A stretch of DNA of 64,000 nucleotides from Paraconexibacter antarcticus (GCF_024220175.1 NZ_CP098502.1:2728001-2792000), one strand, 5' to 3'. Positions 28,525-36,899 are shown, numbered from the stretch's first letter. Translations and numbers: made by a program. Notes: a model not told the origin generated them from the sequence alone.

Positions 28525-29223
28525 CTACGTCCCCTGCGCCGTCGGGCGGATGAGGATCTCGTTGACGTCGACGTGGGGCGGCTGCCCGACCGCGTACATG
28601 ACCGCGCGGGCGATGTCGTCGGCGTGCAGCGCGCCGTCGCCGGCGCCGTTGTCGAAGAACGGCGTGTCGACCATGCCCGGCTCGATGAGGGTCACGCGGA
28701 CCCCGGTGTCGTTCAGCTCCTGGCGGGCGGACTCGCCCATCGCCGTGACCGCCCACTTCGTCGCCGAGTACAGCGACCCCGGCAGCGCCCGGCGGCCGGC
28801 GACCGAGCCGGTGAGGAGCAGGTGCCCCTTCGTCTCGGTGAGCTGGGGGATCGTCGCGCGGATCGTGAGCGCAGCGCCGTAGACGTTCGTGAGGACCATC
28901 GCCTTCCAGTGCTCGGGCGACTCGTTGAGGAAGCCCCGGCTCGCGCCGAAGCCGGCGTTCGCGAAGGCGATGTCGAGGCGGCCGAACGTGTCGACGGTCG
29001 TCTTCACGAGCGCCTCGACCTGGTCCCACTCGGTGACGTCGCAGGCGACGGCGAGCGCGTGGTCGGCCCCGCCGAGCTCGGCGGCGAGGGCCTCGAGCTT
29101 GTCGGTGGAACGGGCGGCGAGGACGACGCGGTGGCCGGCGTCGACGGCGTGGCGGGCGGTCGCGGCGCCGATGCCGGTGCTCGCGCCGGTGATGAGGAAG
29201 ACCTTCTGCGGGGTGGAGGACAT
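28525..29223 (-). CDS. Short-chain dehydrogenase/reductase
   Basis: NAD(P)-dependent classical SDR, 232 residues. Cofactor glycine motif TGASTGIGAAT, the NAG motif FANAGFGA, active-site Ser in LTGSVAGRR and YxxxK in YSATKWAV are all present, and EPGMVDTPF follows as usual. An Arg shortly after the first strand (LAARSTDK) suggests NADP preference. TAGCCT seven bases before the ATG fits the leaderless pattern. It diverges from obgE across a 49-base gap. The substrate cannot be inferred. Confidence 0.88.
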   Translation of the reverse strand: MSSTPQKVFLITGASTGIGAATARHAVDAGHRVVLAARSTDKLEALAAELGGADHALAVACDVTEWDQVEALVKTTVDTFGRLDIAFANAGFGASRGFLNESPEHWKAMVLTNVYGAALTIRATIPQLTETKGHLLLTGSVAGRRALPGSLYSATKWAVTAMGESARQELNDTGVRVTLIEPGMVDTPFFDNGAGDGALHADDIARAVMYAVGQPPHVDVNEILIRPTAQGT

Positions 29224-29272
29224 GCGGGTGAGGCTAGCCGCGCGCCCGAGCGTGCGACCATGGGGAGGAGCA

Positions 29273-30637
29273 ATGCTCTACGACAAGGCCAGGATCTTCG
29301 TGCAGGGTGGTGGGGGCGGCGACGGATGCATGAGCTTCCGCCGTGAGGCCCACGTGCCCATGGGCGGCCCCGACGGGGGTGACGGCGGCCACGGGGCCGA
29401 CGTCGTCTTCGTGTGCGACGACTCGGTCCGCGACCTGCAGTCCTTCAAGCGCCGCGCGCACTACAAGGGCACCCGCGGGCGCCACGGCGAGGGCGCCCAG
29501 CGCCACGGCGCCAGCGGCGAGACGCTGCTCGTGCCGGTCCCGCCCGGCACCGAGATCACCGATCTCGAGGGCACGGTCCACGACCTCATCGTCCCCGGCC
29601 GCCGCGTCGTCATCGCCCGGGGCGGCTCGGGCGGCCGCGGCAACCGCTGCTTCGTCTCGTCCACGCGCCAGGCGCCGCGCTTCGCGGAGCGCGGCCTCCC
29701 GGGTGAGGAGGGCTGGGTCGACCTGCGGCTGAAGCTCCTCGCGGACGTCGGCCTCGTGGGCGTCCCGAACGCCGGCAAGTCCTCGCTCCTCTCGCGGCTC
29801 ACGCGGGCGGCGCCGAAGATCGCCGGCTATCCGTTCACGACGCTCGAGCCGATCCTCGGGACGCTCGACGGCGCCGAGCGCCAGCTCATCCTCGCCGACA
29901 TCCCGGGGCTCATCGAGGGCGCGTCGGAGGGCCACGGCCTCGGCCACGAGTTCCTCGCCCACGTCGAGCGCACCCGGCTGCTCGTCCACGTCCTCGACCT
30001 CGAGCCGCTCGACGGCTCCGACCCCGAGGACAACTACCGCACGATCGAGCACGAGCTCGTGCTCCACGACCCGCGCCTCGCCGCGCTGCCGCGGATCCTC
30101 GTCCTCTCCAAGGCCGACCTCGTGAGCCCCGAGAAGGCCGAGGAGGCCCGCGCGCGCTGGCAGGCCCGCTTCGACGCCGACGTCCCGCCGCGCGAGGAGT
30201 GGGAGCCGGAGGACCCGTTCGCCGCGACCCCGGTGCTCGTCACGTCGGCCGCGACCGGCCTCGGCCTCGACGAGCTGACCCTCGCGCTCTTCCGCCGTGT
30301 CCCGCTGCTCGAGCCCGGCGAGGCCGCCGGCATCGCCGCGGGCGGCAGCGCCCCGACGGGCGACGAGCTCGACGCGCTGCCCGCGCACCAGACCTTCCGG
30401 CCGCGGGTGCGCAAGGGCTGGGAGGTCGAGCAGGGCGACGAGGAGGGCCTGTGGCGCGTCGTCGGCCCCGACGTCGAGCGGCTCATCGCCCGGCACGACA
30501 TCGAGAACGAGGACGCGATGGCGCACGTCGAGCACCGCCTGCAGAAGATGGGCGTGCTGCGCGCCCTCGACGAGGCGGGCTGGGAGCCCGGCGACGACCT
30601 CGAGATCGCCGGCATCGTCTTCGAGCTCGACGCCTGA
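29273..30637 (+). CDS. obgE: GTPase Obg/CgtA
   Basis: Ribosome-associated GTPase for 50S maturation and stress control. 454 residues: glycine-rich Obg fold (FVQGGGGGDGCMSFRRE), G domain with GVPNAGKSSLL (G1), YPFTTL (switch), DIPGLIEGASEGHGLGHEFL (G3) and SKADL (G4), then the C-terminal OCT domain (HQTFRPRVRKGWEVEQ). A GGGGAGGAG site precedes the ATG. It is followed by proB after 13 bases, the usual obgE-proB-proA order, although proA is displaced in this genome. Confidence 0.97.
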   Translation: MLYDKARIFVQGGGGGDGCMSFRREAHVPMGGPDGGDGGHGADVVFVCDDSVRDLQSFKRRAHYKGTRGRHGEGAQRHGASGETLLVPVPPGTEITDLEGTVHDLIVPGRRVVIARGGSGGRGNRCFVSSTRQAPRFAERGLPGEEGWVDLRLKLLADVGLVGVPNAGKSSLLSRLTRAAPKIAGYPFTTLEPILGTLDGAERQLILADIPGLIEGASEGHGLGHEFLAHVERTRLLVHVLDLEPLDGSDPEDNYRTIEHELVLHDPRLAALPRILVLSKADLVSPEKAEEARARWQARFDADVPPREEWEPEDPFAATPVLVTSAATGLGLDELTLALFRRVPLLEPGEAAGIAAGGSAPTGDELDALPAHQTFRPRVRKGWEVEQGDEEGLWRVVGPDVERLIARHDIENEDAMAHVEHRLQKMGVLRALDEAGWEPGDDLEIAGIVFELDA

Positions 30638-30650
30638 GGGAGGCACGCGC

Positions 30651-31745
30651 ATGGCCACACGCACCGTCATCAAGCTCGGCTCGAGCACCGTCGCCGAGCC
30701 GACCGGGCATCCCCGCGTCGACGTCATCGCTCGCATCGCCACCGCGGTCGCCGCGCGCCGTGCCGCCGGCGAGGACGTCGTCGTCGTCTCCTCGGGCGCC
30801 ATCGCCCACGGCATGCAGGTCATGGGCCGCACCGGCCGCAGCTCGGTCATCGAGGACCTGCAGGCCGCGAGCGCCGTCGGGCAGGGCAAGCTCTTCCGGG
30901 TCTGGGACGAGCAGCTCGCCGCCGAGGGCGTCAGGAGCGCGCAGGTGCTCCTCACGTTCTTCGACCTCATGGCGCGCACGCACTACCTCAACGCGCGGGC
31001 GACGCTCGAGCGCCTGCTCGCCTGGGGCGTCGTGCCGGTCATCAACGAGAACGACACGACGACGACCGACGAGATCTCCTTCGGGGACAACGACTTCCTC
31101 GCGGCGCAGGTCGCGGTCCTCGTCGGCGCCGACCGCCTCATCCTCCTCACCGACATCGACGGGCTCTACACCGCCGACCCGCGGCTCGACCCCGACGCGC
31201 AGCTCGTCCGCGAGGTGCACGACTTCGAGGGGCTCAGCCGGCTCGACATCGGGCACTCGACCTCACCGCTCGGCAGCGGCGGCATGCGCTCGAAGGTCGT
31301 CGCGGCCGAGATGGCGAGCGCCGCCGGTATCGTCACCGTCGTCGCGAACGGCGTCCGGCCCGGAGCACTGGACGCGGTCCTGGCGGGAGCGGAGGAGGGC
31401 ACGCGGTTCGCCCCCGCCGAGGCCCGCCATTCGTCCTTCAAGCTCTGGCTGAAGTACGCGAAGCCCGCCCGGGGGACAATCGTCGTCGACGCCGGCGCCG
31501 CGAAGGCGCTGAAGACGGGCGGGACCTCGCTGCTGCCCGTCGGCATCACCGACGTCCGCGGCGAGTTCGACGCCGGGGACGCCGTCCACGTCGCCCAGGG
31601 CGCGGTCGTCATCGGCAAGGGGATCAGCAGCTACACCGCGGGCGAGCTGCGCCAGGTCGTCGGGCTGCAGAGCCCGCGGGTCCGCGAGGTGCTGCCGCGC
31701 GCCTCCGACGAGGCCGTGCACCGGGACTACTTCGTCCTCGCCTGA
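30651..31745 (+). CDS. proB: Glutamate 5-kinase
   Basis: First enzyme of proline synthesis: ATP + glutamate to gamma-glutamyl phosphate. 364 residues: amino-acid kinase domain (VIKLGSSTVAEP, VVSSGAIAHGMQ, VPVINENDTT, FGDNDFLAA, GSGGMRSKVVAA) plus the C-terminal PUA domain (FDAGDAVHV to GLQSPRVREVL). GAGGGAGGC ribosome site before the ATG. Its partner proA is 6.9 kb downstream behind an accessory block, so co-transcription of proBA is lost. A hairpin spans the stop. Confidence 0.96.
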   Translation: MATRTVIKLGSSTVAEPTGHPRVDVIARIATAVAARRAAGEDVVVVSSGAIAHGMQVMGRTGRSSVIEDLQAASAVGQGKLFRVWDEQLAAEGVRSAQVLLTFFDLMARTHYLNARATLERLLAWGVVPVINENDTTTTDEISFGDNDFLAAQVAVLVGADRLILLTDIDGLYTADPRLDPDAQLVREVHDFEGLSRLDIGHSTSPLGSGGMRSKVVAAEMASAAGIVTVVANGVRPGALDAVLAGAEEGTRFAPAEARHSSFKLWLKYAKPARGTIVVDAGAAKALKTGGTSLLPVGITDVRGEFDAGDAVHVAQGAVVIGKGISSYTAGELRQVVGLQSPRVREVLPRASDEAVHRDYFVLA

Positions 31746-31761
31746 GCGGCGCGCGCTCAGG
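31741..31761. terminator. Palindrome carrying both convergent stop codons
   Basis: CCTGAGCG (31741-31748) pairs with CGCTCAGG (31754-31761) around a 5-base loop. The left arm contains the proB TGA and the right arm holds the TGA of the oppositely oriented sigma gene. A compact two-way terminator is likely. Confidence 0.5.
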
Positions 31762-33202
31762 GCGCGGCGGGCGCGGGCGGTGCGGCCCGCGGGGTGGTCG
31801 TCGTCGACGCCGGGGACGCGGTCGTGCTCGTCGTACTCGTCGTCGTGCTCGTCCCGGTCGTCGTCGCCGGCGTGTCCGTCGTCGCCGTGCCCGTCGTCGT
31901 CGCCGGGCTCGGCGCGGGGGCGGGGGCCGACGTCGTCGACGACGTCGTCGTCGTCGTCGTGGTGCCGCCGCCCGTCGGCCAGCGGTCGCCGTCCGGGCGC
32001 CGGCGGCCGCTCGGGGAGCCGTACGGGGAGGAGGTGGGCGCGGTCGTCGTCCCCGTCGTGCGGCGCGCGCGCTGCTGCATCGCGAGCAGCGTGAGCCACT
32101 GGGCCATCGTGAGGTGCTGGCGGCTCGCGGTGGCCGGGAGGGCGGCGTGGACGGGGAGCGCGGCGGGCGCCGGGTGCGGCATCGTCGCCGGGAGCGCCGC
32201 GGCGGCGGGGAGCGTGACCGGTCCGGTGCTGCCGGCGGGGAGGTGCGCGCGGGCGCGAGAGGGGAGGCGGGAAGGCGGCGCCCCCGCGGCGGTCACGCCG
32301 GCGCCGGGCGTGGAGGCCGAGCCCGTGGCGGCGCGCAGGTGCGCGGCCGCGCGCGCGGCGGCGGTGGCAGCCGGCGAGGCGCCGGCGGGCAGGGCGCGTG
32401 CGCCGGCGGAGCCCGCGGCGATCATCGCGACCGCGGGCCGCGCCGGGGCGTGATGGCCGCCGGTGGTGACCGCGTGGTGGACGACCGGCGTGGAGACCGC
32501 TGCGACGACGGCACCGATCTTCAGCGCGGTCGCGACGACGCTCGTCCCGCCGGCGCCGATCGCGGCGCCCGCCACGCCGTCCGCGGTGGCGACGTGGCCG
32601 CCCGCGGTGAGGGCCCAGGAGATGAGGGGCGTCGGGACGATCGCGCCGACGGCGGTGCGGAGGGACGTCCGGGCGCGGCGGACGAGCTGGCGCACGGCGG
32701 GCTCGGTCATCCCGAGCTCGGCGGCGACCTGGGCGTGCGGGCGGCCCTCGACGGCGACGGCGAGGAGCGCCTCGCGCTGGCGCTCGGGCAGCGCGGCGAC
32801 GCCGCGGAGCGTGCGGCGGACGACGTCGCGGCGCTCGAGGTCCTCCTCGGGCCCGGGCGTGAGGTGCAGCGCCTCCTCGAGCTCGGCGTGGTCGTAGCCG
32901 GGGCGGGCGAGCGCCGTCGAGGCGGCGTTGCGGGCGATCCGGTGCAGCCACGGGACGACGGCGCGGACCTCCGTGCCTCCCGCGAGTGCGGTCCAGGCGC
33001 TGAGGAACGTCTGCTGCAGCGCGTCGTCGACGCGCGACGGCGGCATGATCCGGCGCAGCGACCGGGCGAGGGCGGGGCGGTGGCGGTCGCAGAGGGCCTC
33101 GAACGCGCGCTCGTGGCCCGCGGCGACGAGGGCGACGAGCTTCTCGTCGCTCTGGGTGCGGAGCAGGACCGTCGAGATCGCCGGGGTGAGGATGGGGGTC
33201 AT
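31757..33202 (-). CDS. ECF-type sigma factor with membrane segment and Thr-rich C-terminal tail
   Basis: Alternative RNA-polymerase sigma factor, 481 residues. Region 2 occupies about 20-85 (DEKLVALVAAGHERAFEALC, then VDDALQQTFLSAWTAL) and region 4 about 135-185 (ALPERQREALLAVAVEG, MTEPAVRQLVRRARTSLR). Unlike a normal ECF sigma of ~180 residues, it continues with a hydrophobic stretch (about 228-246: VVATALKIGAVVAAVSTPVV), an Ala/Pro-rich part, and a low-complexity tail with long runs of Thr and Ser. The likely picture is a membrane-tethered sigma whose tail lies outside and senses or responds to an envelope signal; release by proteolysis or conformational change is inference. No separate anti-sigma gene is seen. 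Two nearby ECF-like promoters are candidate targets. Confidence 0.85.
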   Translation of the reverse strand: MTPILTPAISTVLLRTQSDEKLVALVAAGHERAFEALCDRHRPALARSLRRIMPPSRVDDALQQTFLSAWTALAGGTEVRAVVPWLHRIARNAASTALARPGYDHAELEEALHLTPGPEEDLERRDVVRRTLRGVAALPERQREALLAVAVEGRPHAQVAAELGMTEPAVRQLVRRARTSLRTAVGAIVPTPLISWALTAGGHVATADGVAGAAIGAGGTSVVATALKIGAVVAAVSTPVVHHAVTTGGHHAPARPAVAMIAAGSAGARALPAGASPAATAAARAAAHLRAATGSASTPGAGVTAAGAPPSRLPSRARAHLPAGSTGPVTLPAAAALPATMPHPAPAALPVHAALPATASRQHLTMAQWLTLLAMQQRARRTTGTTTAPTSSPYGSPSGRRRPDGDRWPTGGGTTTTTTTSSTTSAPAPAPSPATTTGTATTDTPATTTGTSTTTSTTSTTASPASTTTTPRAAPPAPAAP

Positions 33203-33264
33203 CGCGCTCGGGGGGACGCCGGGGACACGCCGAGGCCCCCGCCTGGTAGGGAACCCATCGGCAG

Positions 33265-33298
33265 GCGGGCCCCGGCGCTTGAGCGCGCCGGAGCCCGC
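33265..33298 (-). terminator. Hairpin terminator after the secreted repeat-protein gene
   Basis: CCGGCGC (33272-33278) pairs with GCGCCGG (33285-33291) and the stem continues with GCGGGC (33265-33270) and GCCCGC (33293-33298) across a single mismatch. It follows the stop of the minus-strand gene that ends at 33313 and precedes the sigma gene. No T-tract. Confidence 0.55.
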
Positions 33299-33312
33299 CG
33301 ATGCCGTGGCGG

Positions 33313-34041
33313 TCAGCGGTGGGCGGCCGCCTTGCGCGTGCTCTTGTGGCCCGCGTGGCGGTGGGCCTTCAGCGCCTTCGCGACGACCTTGGGCGTCACG
33401 GCCCGCTGGAGCGCCGCGGCGGGGTCGGCGGGAGCGGACGCCGGGGCGGCCGGGGCGATCGCCGGCGCGGTGTGCGGCGCGGCGACGCGGGCGAGGACGC
33501 CGAGGATCATCGTCTCCTGCTGGGCGGTGATCGTCCCGGCGGTGACGTCGGCGTCGAGGACGGGCGTCGCGATCGTGACGAGCTGCGTGCGGATCGCGTC
33601 GGCGACGGCGTGCAGCACGGTCCGCTGGCCGGCGCTGAACGACGGGCGCGAGGGCGTCGCGGGGGAGTCCGTGCGCGTGCCCGTGCCCGTGGGGGCGGCG
33701 GGCGGCGTGCCGAGGCTCGCGAACATCGCGGTGAGCTGGTCGCCCTCGGTCGGGGTGATCGTCCCGGCCGTCACGGCGTCGGAGATGACCGGCGCGGCGA
33801 TCGCGGGCGCCTGGGCGCGCACGGCGCCGAAGACGTCGAACAGCGCGTGGAACAGACCGCCGAACATCGCGTGGCCGGGCATCGTGCCGGGCGCGGTGGG
33901 GGCGGTCGGGGCGGTCGGCGCGGACGGATAGGTCGCAGGGGCGTCGGCCGCGGCGGACGCGACGGCGGCGCCCGTGCCGCCGAGCGCGAAGGCGGAGGCG
34001 ACGGCAGCGGCGGCGACGACACGGCGGTGGAGCTGGGGCAT
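33313..34041 (-). CDS. Secreted Ala/Thr-rich protein with an internal repeat, unknown function
   Basis: A 242-residue exported protein: signal peptide (RRVVAAAAVASAFALGG ... ASA-A), a Pro/Thr-rich stretch, and two copies of a ~28-residue helical motif, DAVTAGTITPTEGDQL and DADVTAGTITAQQETM, each preceded by AxPV. The C-terminus is strongly basic and His/Lys/Arg-rich (KALKAHRHAGHKSTRK), which could bind cell-wall polyanions, DNA or metal. It has a good ribosome site (AGGGAG). Its promoter carries the two-part element shared with the ferric-reductase operon, so both are probably switched on together by the same sigma factor. No known domain was recognised. Confidence 0.65.
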   Translation of the reverse strand: MPQLHRRVVAAAAVASAFALGGTGAAVASAAADAPATYPSAPTAPTAPTAPGTMPGHAMFGGLFHALFDVFGAVRAQAPAIAAPVISDAVTAGTITPTEGDQLTAMFASLGTPPAAPTGTGTRTDSPATPSRPSFSAGQRTVLHAVADAIRTQLVTIATPVLDADVTAGTITAQQETMILGVLARVAAPHTAPAIAPAAPASAPADPAAALQRAVTPKVVAKALKAHRHAGHKSTRKAAAHR

Positions 34042-34112
34042 GGTCGTGGTTCTCCCTGGGGTGTGAGTGGCCTACGTGAAGGTCGGTCGCAGGGAGAGAG
34101 GGGCGCAGCGGG

Positions 34113-34149
34113 CGATTCGTGACGGTCGGGGCGGCTCATACGTTCGTCC
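34113..34149 (-). promoter_or_regulatory. ECF-like promoter element, copy 1
   Basis: Two conserved 15-base blocks (34113-34127 and 34135-34149 on the plus strand) separated by 7 bases are identical to those at 36900-36935. Read on the minus strand, CGAAC and CGTC are 17 bases apart, close to the AAC...CGTC spacing of ECF promoters. It lies before the secreted repeat-protein gene and overlaps the 3' end of apbE. Confidence 0.6.
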
Positions 34150-35089
34150 GCCCCGGCATCGACGCCCGTGGCGGTGGCGGCTCAGGCGGGGCGAGCCGCT
34201 CGACCCGGCCGTCGGCATGCAGCAGCACGCCCCCGTGCGGCAGGTGCGGCCCGGCGTCGTCAGGGCCGGCGAGCAGTGCGGCCTTGGCCCGGATCTCGGC
34301 CTCCAGGCCCGTCGGCGCGAGGGCCGTCACCTGGACGAGCCCGGTGTGGGCGGGCCGGCCGGTCCGGGGGTCGATGAGGTGATGGGCCGGGCGCCCGTCG
34401 GCCCCGGTCCAGCTGCGCACGTGGACGCCGCTCGTCGCGACGCCGCCGTCGACGACGTCGAGTGCGGCGAGGACCTCGCGGCCGACCGGGTGGGTCACGG
34501 TCACCGGCCGCGGGACCCCCGCCGTCCCGCCGATGCGCAGGTCGCCCTCGCAGGCGACGCAGTACAGCGGGTGGGCGGCGAGGAGCTCGCCGGCGAGGTC
34601 CGCGGCGAGGCCCTTCCCGAGGCCGCCGGCGTCGAGCCGGACGCCGGGCGGACGGACGACCGTCCCGGCGACATCGTCCGCCCGCACGTCGCGCCAGCGT
34701 GCGGCCCGCGCCGGCCTCGCGGGGCCGGTGAACGCGTCCGGCGCCGCCGCGAGGCCGGCGGCACCCTCCCGCGAGCGCTCGTAGCCGGCCTGCTCGAGCT
34801 CGGTCAGCAGCGTCGCGTCGACGAGTCCGCCGGTGAGCACTCCGGCCGTGCGGACCGCGGCGGCGAGGCGCCGCACGGTGGCCGACGCGGGCACGGCCGG
34901 CCTCGGGTCCGCGTTGAGCCGCGAGAGCTCACTCGCCGGGTCGAAGCGGGTGAGGCGGTCGTTCACCTCGAGCAGCAGCGCCTCGGCCGCGGCGGCGGCC
35001 GCCTCGGCGGTCGTCCCGTCCGGGGCGGCACCGCCGACGAGGACCGTGACGGCGCCGCCGAAGCAGCGGAAGGTGCGCGCGTGCTCCAC
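34136..35089 (-). CDS. apbE: FAD:protein FMN transferase (ApbE family)
   Basis: Transfers FMN from FAD to a Thr/Ser hydroxyl of a target flavoprotein. 317 residues with family motifs: N-terminal RFDPASELSRLNADPR, DAGGLGKGLAADLAG, ACEGDLRIGG (usually N-G-G-D; here C-E-G-D), GGVATSGVHVRSW and HLIDPRTGRPA. There is no signal peptide or lipobox, unlike classical periplasmic ApbE, so it probably works inside the cell or on a target before export. GTG-35089 is preceded at seven bases by TAGGCT, whose TAG is also the stop of the preceding ferric-reductase-like gene; start and -10 are therefore nested. Last gene of a three-gene operon. Confidence 0.9.
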   Translation of the reverse strand: MEHARTFRCFGGAVTVLVGGAAPDGTTAEAAAAAAEALLLEVNDRLTRFDPASELSRLNADPRPAVPASATVRRLAAAVRTAGVLTGGLVDATLLTELEQAGYERSREGAAGLAAAPDAFTGPARPARAARWRDVRADDVAGTVVRPPGVRLDAGGLGKGLAADLAGELLAAHPLYCVACEGDLRIGGTAGVPRPVTVTHPVGREVLAALDVVDGGVATSGVHVRSWTGADGRPAHHLIDPRTGRPAHTGLVQVTALAPTGLEAEIRAKAALLAGPDDAGPHLPHGGVLLHADGRVERLAPPEPPPPRASMPGRTNV

Positions 35090-35099
35090 GGGCGCAAGC

Positions 35100-36128
35100 C
35101 TAGGCGGGCACGACCTCCGCCGGACAGATCGGCAGGGCGGCCGTGACGGCGAGCCACTCGGCCTGGTCCGGGGCGACGTGCACGACCCACCGGTCACGGC
35201 CGGCGACCCGGGCCTGGGCCCGCGCGGCCATGTCCCGCGACACGTAGACGTGCAGCGGCGCGCCGGCCGGCGCGCGCCGCGCGACGCGGGACAGGAAGCA
35301 CGGCAGCGACGCGACGTCCGGGACGAGGCCGTCCCCGGCACGCGTCACGGCGCGCGCCGCGGCGACCGCCGGGTCGGGATCGTCGAGGGCACCGCACAGC
35401 ACGAGCGCGCCGCCGTGCCCTTCGCGGAGGAGGCCGGCGACGCCGAGCGCACCGGCGGGCGTCGTCGTGGGCGTGCGCGCCGTCCGCGCGGGCAGCGTCA
35501 GGGGGCGCGACCGCGGGGCCGGCACCGCGGCGCGCGCCGCGGGCCGGGCGACCGCGACGGGCGGCGACGTCACCGCGCGACGCGGGCGGCGGGGCAGCGG
35601 GGTGCCCGTCGTCCGCAGCACGAGGAGGACGAGCGCCGGCGCGGCGGTGAGCGCGAGCATCGCGAGGAACCACGGCTGCCCGGCGTCCGTGCCGGCGCCG
35701 AGCGCATGCCCGAGCCCGAGCAGCCAGCCGACGGCCGTCAGGCGGTGCAGGCGCTTCCAGCGCGCGGTCCCGATCCGGGCCCGGACGTAGTACCCGAGCC
35801 CGAGCGCGACGAGCATCCAGCCGCCGACGATCCCGATGCCGTTCCAGAAGGGCCGGTAGACGCCGACGAACGGCACGGTGACGTCGAGGACGCTCGGGTG
35901 CAGCCACGCGTCGAAGAGCAGCGAGCCGCCGTGGACGACGATGCCGATGAGGGTCGCCAGCGAGAGCGCCTCGTGGACGACGCGCAGCTCGCCGGCCTTT
36001 CCGCCGCCGGTGACCATGCGGCCGCCCATGAGGAGGCCGAAGCCGACGGAGAGGCTGGCGAGGACGAGCGAGCCGATGCCGGCCGCGCGGCTCGTGAGCC
36101 AGAACAGGTGGGTGTGTGCAGCGACCAT
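35100..36128 (-). CDS. Bis-haem membrane protein, ferric-reductase-like
   Basis: A 342-residue protein with six transmembrane helices in the first ~195 residues. Four histidines are placed as in two-haem ferric reductase/NOX cores: two in one helix 14 apart (VVHEALSL ... IVVHGGSL) and two 13 apart (RLHRLTAV ... GLGHALG). It should pass electrons across the membrane. It lacks the FAD and NAD(P)H domains of a true ferric reductase; instead a Pro/Ala linker leads to a ~120-residue C-terminal domain I do not recognise (VLCGALDDPDPAVAA, HVYVSRDMAARAQAR). Start ATG lies two bases after the upstream stop, and apbE follows, so the three act together. The C-terminal domain may dock a separate dehydrogenase. 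Confidence 0.82.
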   Translation of the reverse strand: MVAAHTHLFWLTSRAAGIGSLVLASLSVGFGLLMGGRMVTGGGKAGELRVVHEALSLATLIGIVVHGGSLLFDAWLHPSVLDVTVPFVGVYRPFWNGIGIVGGWMLVALGLGYYVRARIGTARWKRLHRLTAVGWLLGLGHALGAGTDAGQPWFLAMLALTAAPALVLLVLRTTGTPLPRRPRRAVTSPPVAVARPAARAAVPAPRSRPLTLPARTARTPTTTPAGALGVAGLLREGHGGALVLCGALDDPDPAVAAARAVTRAGDGLVPDVASLPCFLSRVARRAPAGAPLHVYVSRDMAARAQARVAGRDRWVVHVAPDQAEWLAVTAALPICPAEVVPA

Positions 36129-36130
36129 GG

Positions 36131-36838
36131 TCAGCCTCCTGACTGGTGGGTCTGGACGGGGGTGGGGGTGGGAGCCGGCGCGGGCGCCGGGGCGGCGACC
36201 GGCGCCGGGGCGGGGGCGGGCGCCGCGACGGGGGCGGGCGCGGGGGCCGGGGCCGCCTTGGGGGCCGGGGCGGCCGCGGGCGCGGCGGCGGGGGCCGCCT
36301 TCGGGGCGGGCGCGGGCGCGGCCTTCGGGGCGGGGGCGGTGTGCGCCGGCGCGCTCGGCGCGGCGGCGTGCGTGGTGGTGCGGTGGGCGGCGGGCGACGC
36401 GCCCGACGGCGAGGACGAGGGCGAGGACGCGCGCGTGGCGCCGGTCGAGGTCGTCCCCGTGCCGCCCGGGCCGGCGGCGGTGTGCGCGGCGGCTCCCGCC
36501 CGACGGTGATGGGCGGTCCGCGGGCGGGTGGCACGGGCACCGGCGGCGCGGGCCCGCGTCGCGTGACGGTGGTGCCCGCGGCGCGTCCTCGCGTGGTGGC
36601 CGGTGGCCGCGGCCGTGGACGGGCGGGCGGTGGGCGCCGCCTCGGCGACCGCGGCGCCCTGCGCGGCGGCGATACGCCCGAGCACCGGGTCGTGGCCCGT
36701 GGCGTACTGCCCGACGACGACGGCCCAGGCGAGGCCGAAGACCGCGGCGGACGACGCAGCGCTGCGGCGGCGCAGGCGCTTGAGGCGGGCGGCGCGCAGC
36801 TCGGCGCGCGTGAGCGGGGGTGGGGTGGGGTGTGGCAC
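36131..36838 (-). CDS. Membrane-anchored Ala/Pro-rich protein with a TGAT motif
   Basis: 235 residues. A basic N-terminal tail (RLKRLRRRSAAS) and one transmembrane helix (AAVFGLAWAVVVGQYA) anchor it with the C-terminus outside. The exterior is low complexity: a His/Arg/Thr section, then STGATRAS, then about 60 residues of Ala-Pro repeats with a few Lys, forming a stiff rod that could cross the cell wall. TGAT resembles the [S/T]GA[S/T] site that ApbE flavinylates, and apbE is in the same operon, but no FMN-binding domain is visible. GTG-36838 is chosen for its GAGGAG site; an upstream in-frame ATG at 36925 falls inside the promoter element. First gene of the operon. Confidence 0.65.
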   Translation of the reverse strand: MPHPTPPPLTRAELRAARLKRLRRRSAASSAAVFGLAWAVVVGQYATGHDPVLGRIAAAQGAAVAEAAPTARPSTAAATGHHARTRRGHHRHATRARAAGARATRPRTAHHRRAGAAAHTAAGPGGTGTTSTGATRASSPSSSPSGASPAAHRTTTHAAAPSAPAHTAPAPKAAPAPAPKAAPAAAPAAAPAPKAAPAPAPAPVAAPAPAPAPVAAPAPAPAPTPTPVQTHQSGG

Positions 36839-36899
36839 GTCGTGCTCCTCGGTGGGGGTCCCCTGTCGGACCGTCGCCGGGAGAGAGCGCCGCCGGCGC

